Shown here: positions 7,112 through 15,511 of the stretch, piece by piece | Layout: every line of letters begins with the position of its first letter | Numbering within the stretch: position 1 is the first letter of the stretch | Assembly: GCA_016794625.1 (NCBI GenBank) | Contig: JAEUGY010000047.1 | Span: 33,757 to 97,756, forward strand | From: Opitutaceae bacterium | GTDB lineage: Bacteria > Verrucomicrobiota > Verrucomicrobiia > Opitutales > Opitutaceae | Length of the DNA stretch: 64,000 nucleotides | Reading direction: 5' to 3' | The notes under the pieces: generated by a model | What the model was told of the DNA's origin: nothing | Databases searched by the model: none | The model's input: the letters and a program-made list of their open reading frames with translations, nothing else | Program-made: the position numbers and the translations under genes

Positions 7112-9112
7112 TTACGGCGCGACCGGGGCGGGGCGGAGCGCGGCCGTGATGGCCTCAAACCAGGCTTGCGCGATTTTCTCCAGGCCGGCCTGGGTCGGAT
7201 GCACCCCATCGGGCAGGAGATCGCCCGGGGAGAGGACGGCGTGGAGGTCAACCCACGCGATCCGCTGCCCGGCGGCGCGGCGGGCGGCGACCGTGGCGGG
7301 GAGCGATTGGTTGTAGGACGTCACCTGTTCCCAGCCAACGCGGGGCGCCGCCTGAGGGGTGGTGGTGGCGACGAGGAGCAGGGCCGGGCTGTGTTCGCCA
7401 ATGGTGCGGATCAAGGTATCGCGCGCCTCGGCGTCGAAGCCGTTCGCGCCCGACATCAGGAGGATCAGGTCGGGCCGGTGGCGGGCCAGGACCTCCCGGA
7501 TTCCCGGGACGGAAACGGACGGTTGATTCAAGGCCGCGAGCACATCCTTTGGCGTCGGCACGACGCCGCCCTCGAGGATCTTCCGGTTGCTGAAACCGGC
7601 GAGGCCCTGATGATCCGGGTCGAAGGCGGGATCGGGCCCGGTGCTGGTGCCGTAGGCGTAGTAGGACAGGTCGCCCACGAAGTCGAAGGCGATCCCGGCC
7701 TGGCGGAGCCTGTCCTGCAGCGGCTTCCGGTAGCCCCCGGCGTTCGGCGACGACAGCCCGATCGCCTGACCCGCGTAGGGACCCGACTCATACCGATCGA
7801 GGTAGGTGCCACGGGTGATGCTGTCGCCCAGCGGCAGGATCCGAAGTGCGGCGCCGGAAGCCGGTGCCAGGAACGGCGGTGGAGGGGTGGAGGGTTCGGG
7901 GTAGGCGAGGATCGCGCGTTTGCCGCCGCCGATCTTGGGATTGTACTGGCCGGCAAAACTTCCGCGGGGATCCGCCTGGTGCGAGGACCAGACCAGCACC
8001 ATGCCTTCGCGCGTGAAGGCGGCAGAGGGGTAGATGTTCTGGCGGTCCCGGGCCGCGACTCCGTCATCGTCGATGATGACCGGAGGACCCCAGGTTTGTC
8101 CTTGGTCTGAGGATACGGCGTAACAGAGCGGCGTGCGGGGGAAGAAGGCGCCGCGGGCCAGCGGTTCCACGTGATTGTAGAAGACGATCAGGCGACCGTC
8201 GGGCAGCGTCTTCAGGGTGAGGGACGAGCAGGCGGAGACCAGCGTCGTGGGTAGCGGTGTCGACCACGTTTCGCCCCCGTCGGCCGAGCGTGAGGCATAC
8301 AGAAAGCCACTGCCCGTGCGGGCCAGCATCAGGAGCCCTCCGCCTGCGACTTCCGCCACGGCGGGTTCGGCCATGCCTCGTTTGTCCTCGAGAGTGGCGG
8401 GTTGGCGGGAGCGTCTCCAGGAGTGCCCGCCATCGTCGCTGAAGAAACAGAGACTGAGGGTACGGTCGCCCTCGATGTAGCCGCCGGCGCGTTCCGCCAC
8501 GTGGGCCACCGGAACCAGCAAGCGACCGCTGCGTAATTGGATCAGCCGGTCATTCATGACGTACCACACCCCCTCCGGTTCGCCGACGATCCGGGCGGGC
8601 GTCCAGGTTTCGCCCTGGTCGTGGGAAAAGGCGATGGCGGGCAGTCCACCCCCGTGCAGGCCAGCGACATGGCGGTGAGTGAGCAGGGCGAGCCGACCAT
8701 CCTGCAGCCGCAGAAAGCTGATGCCGCCGTCGCTGATCATGCCGGGGAGCGTCCAGTCCAGGCGGAGGCGTCCCTCCTTCTGCCAGGTGCGGCCTCCGTC
8801 TCGACTCCGGTAAAGCGGAGGCACGGGGTGGGTGGCTGCCAGCTGCTCGAAATTCGTCGGCGGCCGACCCCAGGGGGCCGCCATCAGCAGTTCGCCGTTT
8901 TCCAGGGCGAACGTACCCGGTCCGATGAAGGACCGGTCCGCGGAGTGCGGCAGGAAGACCGCCGGCTCGACGACAAAGTGGGCGCGGCGGAAGGGTTCCG
9001 CGGGCTTCGCATCGGTCGGGGTTGGCTGCGCGCGGACTGAGCCGAGCTCCGGCAGGCCCAGAACGAACAGGACAACGAGGCCGATGGACGGGAAACGTGA
9101 CAGCAGGGGCAT
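7112..9112 (-). CDS. Secreted sialidase (Asp-box propeller) fused to SGNH/GDSL esterase
   Basis: A 666-residue two-domain protein with a signal peptide (MPLLSRFPSIGLVVLFVLGLPELGSVRA) when started at ATG 9112; an ATG at 9211 adds an unlikely leader. Residues about 30-410 carry five Asp-box motifs: SRDGGRTW, SHDQGETW, SDDGGHSW, SADGGETW and SSDQGQTW, typical of six-bladed sialidase/BNR propellers. Residues about 420-660 form an SGNH hydrolase with nucleophile Ser431 in GDSITRG and Asp635/His638 in DGVHPT. A classical FRIP motif is not obvious, so exo-sialidase activity is inferred. The pairing suggests removal of O-acetyl groups and cleavage of a sugar from one glycan. Confidence 0.88.
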   Translation of the reverse strand: MPLLSRFPSIGLVVLFVLGLPELGSVRAQPTPTDAKPAEPFRRAHFVVEPAVFLPHSADRSFIGPGTFALENGELLMAAPWGRPPTNFEQLAATHPVPPLYRSRDGGRTWQKEGRLRLDWTLPGMISDGGISFLRLQDGRLALLTHRHVAGLHGGGLPAIAFSHDQGETWTPARIVGEPEGVWYVMNDRLIQLRSGRLLVPVAHVAERAGGYIEGDRTLSLCFFSDDGGHSWRRSRQPATLEDKRGMAEPAVAEVAGGGLLMLARTGSGFLYASRSADGGETWSTPLPTTLVSACSSLTLKTLPDGRLIVFYNHVEPLARGAFFPRTPLCYAVSSDQGQTWGPPVIIDDDGVAARDRQNIYPSAAFTREGMVLVWSSHQADPRGSFAGQYNPKIGGGKRAILAYPEPSTPPPPFLAPASGAALRILPLGDSITRGTYLDRYESGPYAGQAIGLSSPNAGGYRKPLQDRLRQAGIAFDFVGDLSYYAYGTSTGPDPAFDPDHQGLAGFSNRKILEGGVVPTPKDVLAALNQPSVSVPGIREVLARHRPDLILLMSGANGFDAEARDTLIRTIGEHSPALLLVATTTPQAAPRVGWEQVTSYNQSLPATVAARRAAGQRIAWVDLHAVLSPGDLLPDGVHPTQAGLEKIAQAWFEAITAALRPAPVAP

Positions 9113-9340
9113 GGGGTCGAGGAAGAACGGGGTGGCGTGCGGCAGACCGACGGGGGGAGTTGCCTGGTCAAGAGCGTGTTGGCGACCGGTGGAGTTGGCG
9201 AGGACCGCCACCCGGTGCCTCCGTGGTACCAGCGTCGGGCGGGTGGACGACGGCCCGTCTTTGCCCCGTAATTCTACGCAGGAATCTGAGCCCGAATTGA
9301 CTGGCGACCAAAACGCGGGGGCTGTTTTCTCGTATCATCC

Positions 9341-11005
9341 GTGAAAGTCCGCGCTCTACCCTTGGTGTGCCTGCTGCTCGCCTTTTGGCCGTCGTCCCTG
9401 ACGGCCTTGGTGTTGCCGGAACTCCATTTCTATACGTGGGATAGCGGAGACAACTCCTCCCTGTGGGAGCGCCCGGCCAATTGGGTGGGTGATGTGACGC
9501 CGCCGAGCAGTCCGAACACGGGCGTCGCCTTCGGCACCGGGGCGCAAACCTTGGTCAATGTGGTGGAGACCCGAGTGCTTTCGCAAATGCGCTTTGATGC
9601 TAACGCTCAAAGCTTTACACTCAAGTCGGGCACCTTGGCGTTTGTTTCCCCGGGCGGGGGCGATTTCCCTCTCCTGCAGCAACTTTCGAGCAATGGGCAG
9701 TGGATCCAGTCCGAAGTGTCGCTGAAGACGGGGCTGATCGTCATCACGCCCGGTGCGGGTGCACTCCAGATTTCCGGCAACCTCCAAGGCTCTGGGCCCT
9801 TGGTCAAGGAAGGGAGCGGCGGGGATCTGGTCCTGGCCGGCAATAATTTTACTTTCAACGGCAACATCGAGGTCAACACGGGCACCCTCCGCGCGGCGAG
9901 TTCGTCCGCACTGGGTGACGCGACGGGAAGAACCCGGGTTGCCCCGGGTGCCACCCTCTCGGTGGGGTCGCAGACCCCGGGAGCCAACCTCCTCATCAAC
10001 GAACCCATTTCCGTGGCCGGCAATGGTGTGGGCGGAAATGGAGCCATTAACAACCTGCACCTCTCCAACACGTTGAGTGGCCGTTTGACCCTCGAAGACA
10101 ATGCTCGGGTGCAGTCGTCCTCCGGGGTGCTGACACTTGCGGGCGGTGTTTCGGGCGACGGTAAAACGCTGACGGTGGGGGGGGCGGGCAATGTGGTGAT
10201 CAACAGCGCGATCGCGACGGGTTCGGGCGGCCTCGTCAAAGACGGCAAAGGCACCCTGACCTTGGGTGCTCCCAATAGTTTCCAGGGACCGACCACCCTC
10301 TTGGAAGGAACGATTTTGCTCCAGGCCATGCAGGTGTTCAGCGACACCAGCGGCATCACGGTGAGCCAGTCTTCGATCCTCGACCTCAATGGTTTCAACG
10401 AAACCGTGGGCAGTCTTTTCGGAACCGGGACCGTTGATTTTGACGGTGCCGTGCTGACGCTCGCCAGCGGGGCGAGCTCCTTTGGCGGTCAATTCACCGG
10501 AGCAGGCACGCTCTTGATCAAGGAAGGCGCCTCCCTCTCCCTCGATGCGGCCTTCAATGCGCCCAATCTGAACATCATCCTCGACGGTGGCACCCTCCTG
10601 CTGGGCAGCGGACAGCAGCACCAGTTCGGAAACCTCCTGATCGCGGGCAATTCGGTGCTCGATTTCGGCAACGCCGGCTCGACCTCGGTGCTGTTTCGCA
10701 CCGTCGGAGCTGAGGCAGGCAATGTGCTGACTGTGGAAAACTGGACCCATGCACTGGACTATTTCTTCGTCCAGAACAACCCCGGGGCCCAAGGGACGGC
10801 GCCGACCAATCAGGTGGATTTCACCGGGACGCCGATCGATACGTGGACGGGTGACGACACCCGGTGGCTGGCCTATGCCAACACCACCTATGGCCAGTTG
10901 ACCCCTGTGCCGGAGCCTTCGACCTACGGCGCACTCCTCCTCAGCGCGTGCGCCGGCCTCGTGGTTTATCGCCGGCGCCGCGCCGCGAAGCGTTCCGCCG
11001 CTTGA
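9341..11005 (+). CDS. Autotransporter-associated beta-strand repeat protein with PEP-CTERM sorting signal
   Basis: A 554-residue exported protein starting at a GTG (VKVRALPLVCLLLAFW signal peptide). The body holds glycine-rich beta-helix repeats of the autotransporter-associated type, e.g. GPLVKEGSGGDLVLAGNN and GGLVKDGKGTLTLGAPN. The C-terminus is a textbook PEP-CTERM signal: VPEPSTYG, a hydrophobic helix, then an Arg-rich tail (YRRRRAAKR). Such proteins are normally processed by an exosortase, none of which is encoded here. Likely surface-located; role in adhesion or matrix is inference. Divergent from the sialidase-esterase gene. Confidence 0.93.
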   Translation: MKVRALPLVCLLLAFWPSSLTALVLPELHFYTWDSGDNSSLWERPANWVGDVTPPSSPNTGVAFGTGAQTLVNVVETRVLSQMRFDANAQSFTLKSGTLAFVSPGGGDFPLLQQLSSNGQWIQSEVSLKTGLIVITPGAGALQISGNLQGSGPLVKEGSGGDLVLAGNNFTFNGNIEVNTGTLRAASSSALGDATGRTRVAPGATLSVGSQTPGANLLINEPISVAGNGVGGNGAINNLHLSNTLSGRLTLEDNARVQSSSGVLTLAGGVSGDGKTLTVGGAGNVVINSAIATGSGGLVKDGKGTLTLGAPNSFQGPTTLLEGTILLQAMQVFSDTSGITVSQSSILDLNGFNETVGSLFGTGTVDFDGAVLTLASGASSFGGQFTGAGTLLIKEGASLSLDAAFNAPNLNIILDGGTLLLGSGQQHQFGNLLIAGNSVLDFGNAGSTSVLFRTVGAEAGNVLTVENWTHALDYFFVQNNPGAQGTAPTNQVDFTGTPIDTWTGDDTRWLAYANTTYGQLTPVPEPSTYGALLLSACAGLVVYRRRRAAKRSAA

Positions 11006-11044
11006 CGCGTTTGGTAGGGTGACGGACTGTAACGGTCCTTCGCC

Positions 11045-12478
11045 ATGTCCAACGCTCCCGCGCCCATCCCCGTCACCGTTCTCACCGGCTTCCTCGGCGC
11101 CGGCAAGACCACCCTGCTCAACCGCATCCTGACGGAGCAGCACGGCAAAAAGCTGGCTGTGATCGAAAACGAGTACGGCGAGGTGGGGGTGGACAACCAG
11201 CTCGTCATCCAGAGCGACGAAGAGATCTTTGAGATGAACAACGGATGCATCTGCTGCACCGTTCGAGGAGACCTGATCCGCATCCTTGGCCGCCTGATGA
11301 AGCGCAAGGACCGTCTGGACGGCATCCTGATCGAGACCACCGGTCTCGCCGATCCGGGGCCGGTCGCGCAGACCTTTTTCACCGATGACGAGATGCGCTC
11401 CCGGTTCCGGCTCGATGCCATTGTCACGGTCGTCGACGCCAAACACGTCACCCAGCACATCGACACCTCCCCTGAGGTGAAGAAGCAGATCGCGTTCGCC
11501 GACGTGCTCATCCTGAACAAGACCGACCTCGTGCCGGCCGATGCGCTCGACGCCCTGGAAGCGCGTATCCACAAGATGAACGCACCCGCCCGCGTCCTGC
11601 GTGCGCAGAACGCCCAGGTGCCGCTCTCCGCCGTGCTCGATGTCGGCGGCTTCAACCTCTCGCGCGCCACCGAGCTCGACCCCGCCTTCCTTGAACCCGA
11701 GTATCCGTTCGAGTGGGCCGGCGTTTACGCGCTGCCGAAGGGAACCTGGGAGCTGGCCATCGGCCACTGTGACCACGACCACGATCACGACCATGATCAT
11801 GAGCACGGACATGGACACGGCGCAGGGGAAGAGGGAAGCCACGATCACCATCATCACCACGGCAACGAAAACGAGCTCGACCTCGTTGTGCTGCCGGTGA
11901 AGTCGTTCGACGATAAAGATATCGCAGCGGCTCGCGAGGCGGCGGTAGTGACGTATTCGGACTGGGAAACCAAACTTGCGCCCGGCGAGACGGTGGTTCC
12001 CGGCGCCAAACTCTACCGCTTGCAGCTCGAGGATGGCCATGCCCACTTCAAGCTCAAGCTCGACGAACCCGGCCTGTATGCGGTGTTCGAACAGCACGGC
12101 GGGACGCCGCTGCACATTGCCGTGATGGGGCAGAACGCACGTCCTGGCTGGCAGCAGGACTACCACGCCCACCACTCGCACGACGACGAAGTCTCGTCCG
12201 TGGGCATCAGCCAGTCCGGCGACCTGGACGGCAACCGTCTCAATACCTGGATCAGCGAACTGCTGCGCACCAAGGGCGGAGACATCTACCGCATGAAGGG
12301 CGTGCTGAGCGTCAAGGGCACGCCCAAGCGCCTCGTCTTCCAAGGCGTGCACATGCTGTTCGACGCCAAGTTCGACCGGGAATGGGGTGCCGATCCGCGC
12401 ACCAACACGCTCGTGTTCATCGGTAAGAATCTCGACCGCACCGCGCTGACGGAGGCCTTCAAGTCCTGTCTGGTCTGA
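11045..12478 (+). CDS. COG0523 (CobW/ZigA-type) metal-chaperone GTPase
   Basis: A G3E-family GTPase of 477 residues. Walker A is TGFLGAGKTT (residues 14-23), the metal-binding CxCC motif is Cys68-Ile-Cys70-Cys71 within NNGCICC, and NKTD is the guanine-specificity motif. Residues about 240-272 are a His/Asp-rich metal-binding stretch with runs such as HDHDHDHDH and HDHHHHHG. A CobW C-terminal domain follows, ending with a repeat-like FDAKFDREWG. COG0523 members deliver zinc or cobalt to target enzymes; with the neighbouring His-rich exported protein and ZnuD-like receptor, zinc is the best guess. Confidence 0.93.
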   Translation: MSNAPAPIPVTVLTGFLGAGKTTLLNRILTEQHGKKLAVIENEYGEVGVDNQLVIQSDEEIFEMNNGCICCTVRGDLIRILGRLMKRKDRLDGILIETTGLADPGPVAQTFFTDDEMRSRFRLDAIVTVVDAKHVTQHIDTSPEVKKQIAFADVLILNKTDLVPADALDALEARIHKMNAPARVLRAQNAQVPLSAVLDVGGFNLSRATELDPAFLEPEYPFEWAGVYALPKGTWELAIGHCDHDHDHDHDHEHGHGHGAGEEGSHDHHHHHGNENELDLVVLPVKSFDDKDIAAAREAAVVTYSDWETKLAPGETVVPGAKLYRLQLEDGHAHFKLKLDEPGLYAVFEQHGGTPLHIAVMGQNARPGWQQDYHAHHSHDDEVSSVGISQSGDLDGNRLNTWISELLRTKGGDIYRMKGVLSVKGTPKRLVFQGVHMLFDAKFDREWGADPRTNTLVFIGKNLDRTALTEAFKSCLV

Positions 12479-12498
12479 ACGGGAACCGGACCGACGTC

Positions 12499-12888
12499 AT
12501 GACCCGCCTCCGCTCCAAGACCCTGACCGCCTGGCTGCACCGCGTGATCGCGGGTGCGGGCGCGAGCCTGGTCCTGTTGCTCGGGGTGCTGTCGGTGTGC
12601 CCCGAGGCCCACGCCTGGCTGCACGCCCATCCATCGGAGACCGAAGGTGGGTGTCCCCACGGCCACGCCCACGGGCCGCATCTGCCGCATGCGCCGGACG
12701 ACGCGTCCGACGAGGGCTGCGTGGTCGAGTTGTTTTCCCAAGGCGTGGACGTCGCCGGCGCGGCCTGCGCGGTCGTGGTCCACTTCAAGACGGACGATCA
12801 GGGTGGCGGCGTCAGTCCGGAGGAACTCCACCTGTCACCGCCGCGCTACCTGCGGCGGCCCGAGCGCGGGCCCCCGTCGGGCCGCTAA
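12499..12888 (+). CDS. Small exported His-rich protein, probable zinc binder
   Basis: A 129-residue product beginning 20 bases after the GTPase stop, likely co-transcribed. The N-terminus (residues 1-40) contains a basic start, a hydrophobic helix (IAGAGASLVLLLGVLSV) and an AHA-type cleavage region. The next 40 residues are rich in His, with two Cys (WLHAHPS, CPHGHAHGPHLPHAPDD). The C-terminal half is neutral to basic with no known domain. No function is established; composition and context suggest periplasmic zinc binding or sensing. Confidence 0.75.
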   Translation: MTRLRSKTLTAWLHRVIAGAGASLVLLLGVLSVCPEAHAWLHAHPSETEGGCPHGHAHGPHLPHAPDDASDEGCVVELFSQGVDVAGAACAVVVHFKTDDQGGGVSPEELHLSPPRYLRRPERGPPSGR

Positions 12889-13113
12889 GCTCCCCCCCGA
12901 AATCGTCCTGGCGACCGGACCTTGCTTCCGGCCCCAGCTGTATCGGTGGAGTCATGACTGGATCGGGTGCGGACCCAGGGTCCGACCCGGTCGAGGAGTC
13001 ACCGTCATTCATTCGCCGGCGCGCCGTGTGGTAGTGCGCCGGCCGTCCCCAACACCCGATCGGCCGCGCTCCCTGTATCTTGGGCCGGCGATCGCCTGAT
13101 TCGCCGCTCTTCC

Positions 13114-15207
13114 ATGAATTTTTCACACCTTTCCCTGTCTTTGCTCGCTCTCTGCGCCACGGTGCCCGTGGTCGCCCAAACCCCGCCCCCGGATCCGACA
13201 TCCGAGGATCCGGTTCATCTTGAGAATATGGTGGTGACCGCCACGCCCTATTCCCGCAACCAGGCGGATCTCACCTCCGCCACGACGGTGCTCACTGGCC
13301 GGGCACTGCAAGTCCGGCGCCAGGGCACGCTCGGCGAGACCCTCGCGGGCGAGGTGGGCATGGCCTCGACCGCATTTGGTCCCGGCGCCGGCCGCCCGAT
13401 CATCCGCGGTCTGGGGGGAGATCGAATTCGCATTCTGGAGAACGGAGTCGGCACGCTCGACGCCTCGGTCACCAGTCCGGACCACGCGGTCAGTGTGGAA
13501 CCGTTCCTCGTTCAGCGCATCGAGGTGGTCCGCGGTCCGGCCTCCCTGCTTTACGGCAGCGCGGCGGTGGGCGGGGTGGTCAACGTGATCACCCACCGCA
13601 TCGAGACCGAGCTGCCGGAGGCCGCGGTCTCCGGCCTGGTGGAAGCCCGGCACCACACGGGGTCGAACGAGACCGGCTACGGTGGGGTGACGGATGTGGC
13701 GGTGCATCGCTCCGCCACCAGCGCCCTCGTCGTTCACCTTGACGGATTTCGCCGCAAGGCGAAGGACCTGGAAATCCCGGGCTTCGCAGAGAGCGCGGCG
13801 CTGCGCGCCGAAGAGGCGGCGGAAGCGGCGGCCGCGGGCGAGGCCGCTCCCGAGGAGACGGCCGGCGTGCTGGCGAACACCGCCGTGGAGTCGGAAGGCG
13901 GTGCCGCCGGACTCTCCTGGGTGTCGCGCCGTCTGAACTTCGGTGTCTCCTACAATGGCTTCAATACGCTCTACGGCATTCCCGGGGGCGCGCATGCGCA
14001 CGAGCATGAAGGCGAGGAGGGTGCGGAAGAGGAGGAGGCTCCGGTCCGGATCGACCTGCGTCAGCGTCGCATCGACGCCCAGGGAGAGGCCCGCATCGAC
14101 GGTGGGTTTGTCCAGACGCTCCGGTTCAAGGCCGGGCGGGCCGAGTACCGGCATCAGGAGCTGGAAGGCGATGAGATCGGCACGACCTTTCAGAACCGCG
14201 GCTATGACGCGCGGTTGGAGCTCCTTCACCAGCCGCTCGGACCCTTCGAGGGTGCCTGGGGCCTGCAGGGGACGCGCAGCGACTTTACCGCCGTGGGCGA
14301 AGAGGCGTTTCTTCCCGCTTCGGTCACGAACGACCGGGCCCTGTTTGTATTTGAAGAGGCGAAGCAAGGGGCGCTCACCTGGCAGGCCGGTGCGCGGTAC
14401 GAGGATCAGGAGATCGAGCTCAAGGACGGTTCGGCGCGTCGCCGTGACCGCTCGATCAGCGCCAGCGCCGGGCTCGTCTGGGCCTGGGCGGAGCCGTACA
14501 CGCTGGCACTGTCGGTCACCCGGACCGAGCGGGCGCCAAATGCCCAGGAGCTCTTTGCCGATGGCCCGCACATCGGCACCGGGGCGTTCGAGATCGGAGA
14601 CGCCACGCTTGGAACGGAGACATCGACCGGGGTGGAACTGGGTGTGCGACGCCGAAGCGGCGGGGTGACCGGTTCGGCGAGCGTCTATGTGAATTCATTC
14701 TCTGGTTACATCTTTGAGCGGCCGTCCGGTGAGGAGGAGGACGGTCTGCCGGTGTACCGGTATGGGCAGAGCGACGCCGATTTCTGGGGGGCGGAGCTCG
14801 AGGCGATTGTCCACCTTCATGAAGGCAGCCAGCACCGACTCGACCTGCGGGTGGCGGGCGACTTCACCCGGGCGGAAGAATCCTCGGGGGCGGCGCTGCC
14901 GCGAATCCCACCCTTCAAGGGTACGGTCGGTCTGACCTGGTCCGCCGGCGGGTTTGTCGCCGGGATGGACGTGCAGCGGGTCGCGCGGCAGTCGCGGGTG
15001 GCGGCGGAGGAAAGCGCGACGGACGGATATACGCTGATCAATGCCTACGGGACCTACCGTGTGCTGACCGGAGGGCTGACGTATGACCTCTTCCTGCGCG
15101 CCACCAACCTCGGCGATGAGGAAGCGCGGCTGCACACCTCCTTCCTCAAGGACGTGGCGCCCCTCGGTGGCCGCGCGTTTTCCGCCGGAGTGCAGGTGGC
15201 ATTCTGA
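13114..15207 (+). CDS. TonB-dependent outer-membrane receptor, ZnuD-like
   Basis: A 697-residue receptor with signal peptide (MNFSHLSLSLLALCATVPVVAQ). The plug domain (about residues 35-170) shows ENMVVTATPYSRNQAD, GRPIIRGLGGDRIRILENG and the PDHAVSVEP and VVRGPASLLYGSAAVGGVVNVI blocks, very like zinc-regulated receptors. A barrel with an acidic, His-containing loop near residue 292 (AHAHEHEGEEGAEEEE) fits metal capture. It ends in the aromatic strand FSAGVQVAF. ATG 13114 is chosen over an ATG at 12967 because it starts the signal peptide. It is 225 bases after the His-rich gene; no ZnuABC genes are in the window. Confidence 0.92.
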   Translation: MNFSHLSLSLLALCATVPVVAQTPPPDPTSEDPVHLENMVVTATPYSRNQADLTSATTVLTGRALQVRRQGTLGETLAGEVGMASTAFGPGAGRPIIRGLGGDRIRILENGVGTLDASVTSPDHAVSVEPFLVQRIEVVRGPASLLYGSAAVGGVVNVITHRIETELPEAAVSGLVEARHHTGSNETGYGGVTDVAVHRSATSALVVHLDGFRRKAKDLEIPGFAESAALRAEEAAEAAAAGEAAPEETAGVLANTAVESEGGAAGLSWVSRRLNFGVSYNGFNTLYGIPGGAHAHEHEGEEGAEEEEAPVRIDLRQRRIDAQGEARIDGGFVQTLRFKAGRAEYRHQELEGDEIGTTFQNRGYDARLELLHQPLGPFEGAWGLQGTRSDFTAVGEEAFLPASVTNDRALFVFEEAKQGALTWQAGARYEDQEIELKDGSARRRDRSISASAGLVWAWAEPYTLALSVTRTERAPNAQELFADGPHIGTGAFEIGDATLGTETSTGVELGVRRRSGGVTGSASVYVNSFSGYIFERPSGEEEDGLPVYRYGQSDADFWGAELEAIVHLHEGSQHRLDLRVAGDFTRAEESSGAALPRIPPFKGTVGLTWSAGGFVAGMDVQRVARQSRVAAEESATDGYTLINAYGTYRVLTGGLTYDLFLRATNLGDEEARLHTSFLKDVAPLGGRAFSAGVQVAF

Positions 15208-15511
15208 GCGATAGCGCGCACGTCCCTCCAGTGTAGGCCTGGCCCTCGCGGCCACGCCTGATCGTCGCTCAAGGGACCGCAGAGGTGCCTTGAGTGACAA
15301 TTGGGTTTGGGTGGAGGGCGTCGCTCCGTCGACGCCGGGGGTCGGTCCGCGAGCGGCTGCGTCCGACCTTTGCGGTCTCCGCGACGCGTAACCGGCGCCG
15401 ACGGAGCGGCGCTCTCCAGGAGAGAACCCTGCGGGTGCCCCCGTTGTAGGCGGCCTCGCTGAGGCCGCTCGATTTTGAAACCGTGGTCGCCACCCCGGCC
15501 GCCGGCTTCGC
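15208..15511. repeat. Hairpin-rich intergenic mosaic
   Basis: The gap between the receptor gene and ftsY (convergent) contains no gene but at least five inverted repeats: TGGCC-CTCGC-GGCCA (15240-15254); TCGCTCAAGG/CCTTGAGTGA with one G-T pair (15265-15297); GGCGTCG-CTCCGT-CGACGCC (15317-15336); GCGCCG-ACGGAG-CGGCGC (15395-15412); and GCGGCCTC-GCT-GAGGCCGC (about 15450-15468). None has a T-run, so they look more like nested repetitive-extragenic-palindrome material than a standard terminator, though the second may end the receptor transcript. Confidence 0.7.

Noticed and set aside
9356..12352. A 998-codon open frame on the minus strand opposite the PEP-CTERM and GTPase genes
   Set aside because: It is the antisense of strongly supported genes; its protein is a low-complexity shadow with no motif, as expected in high-GC coding DNA.
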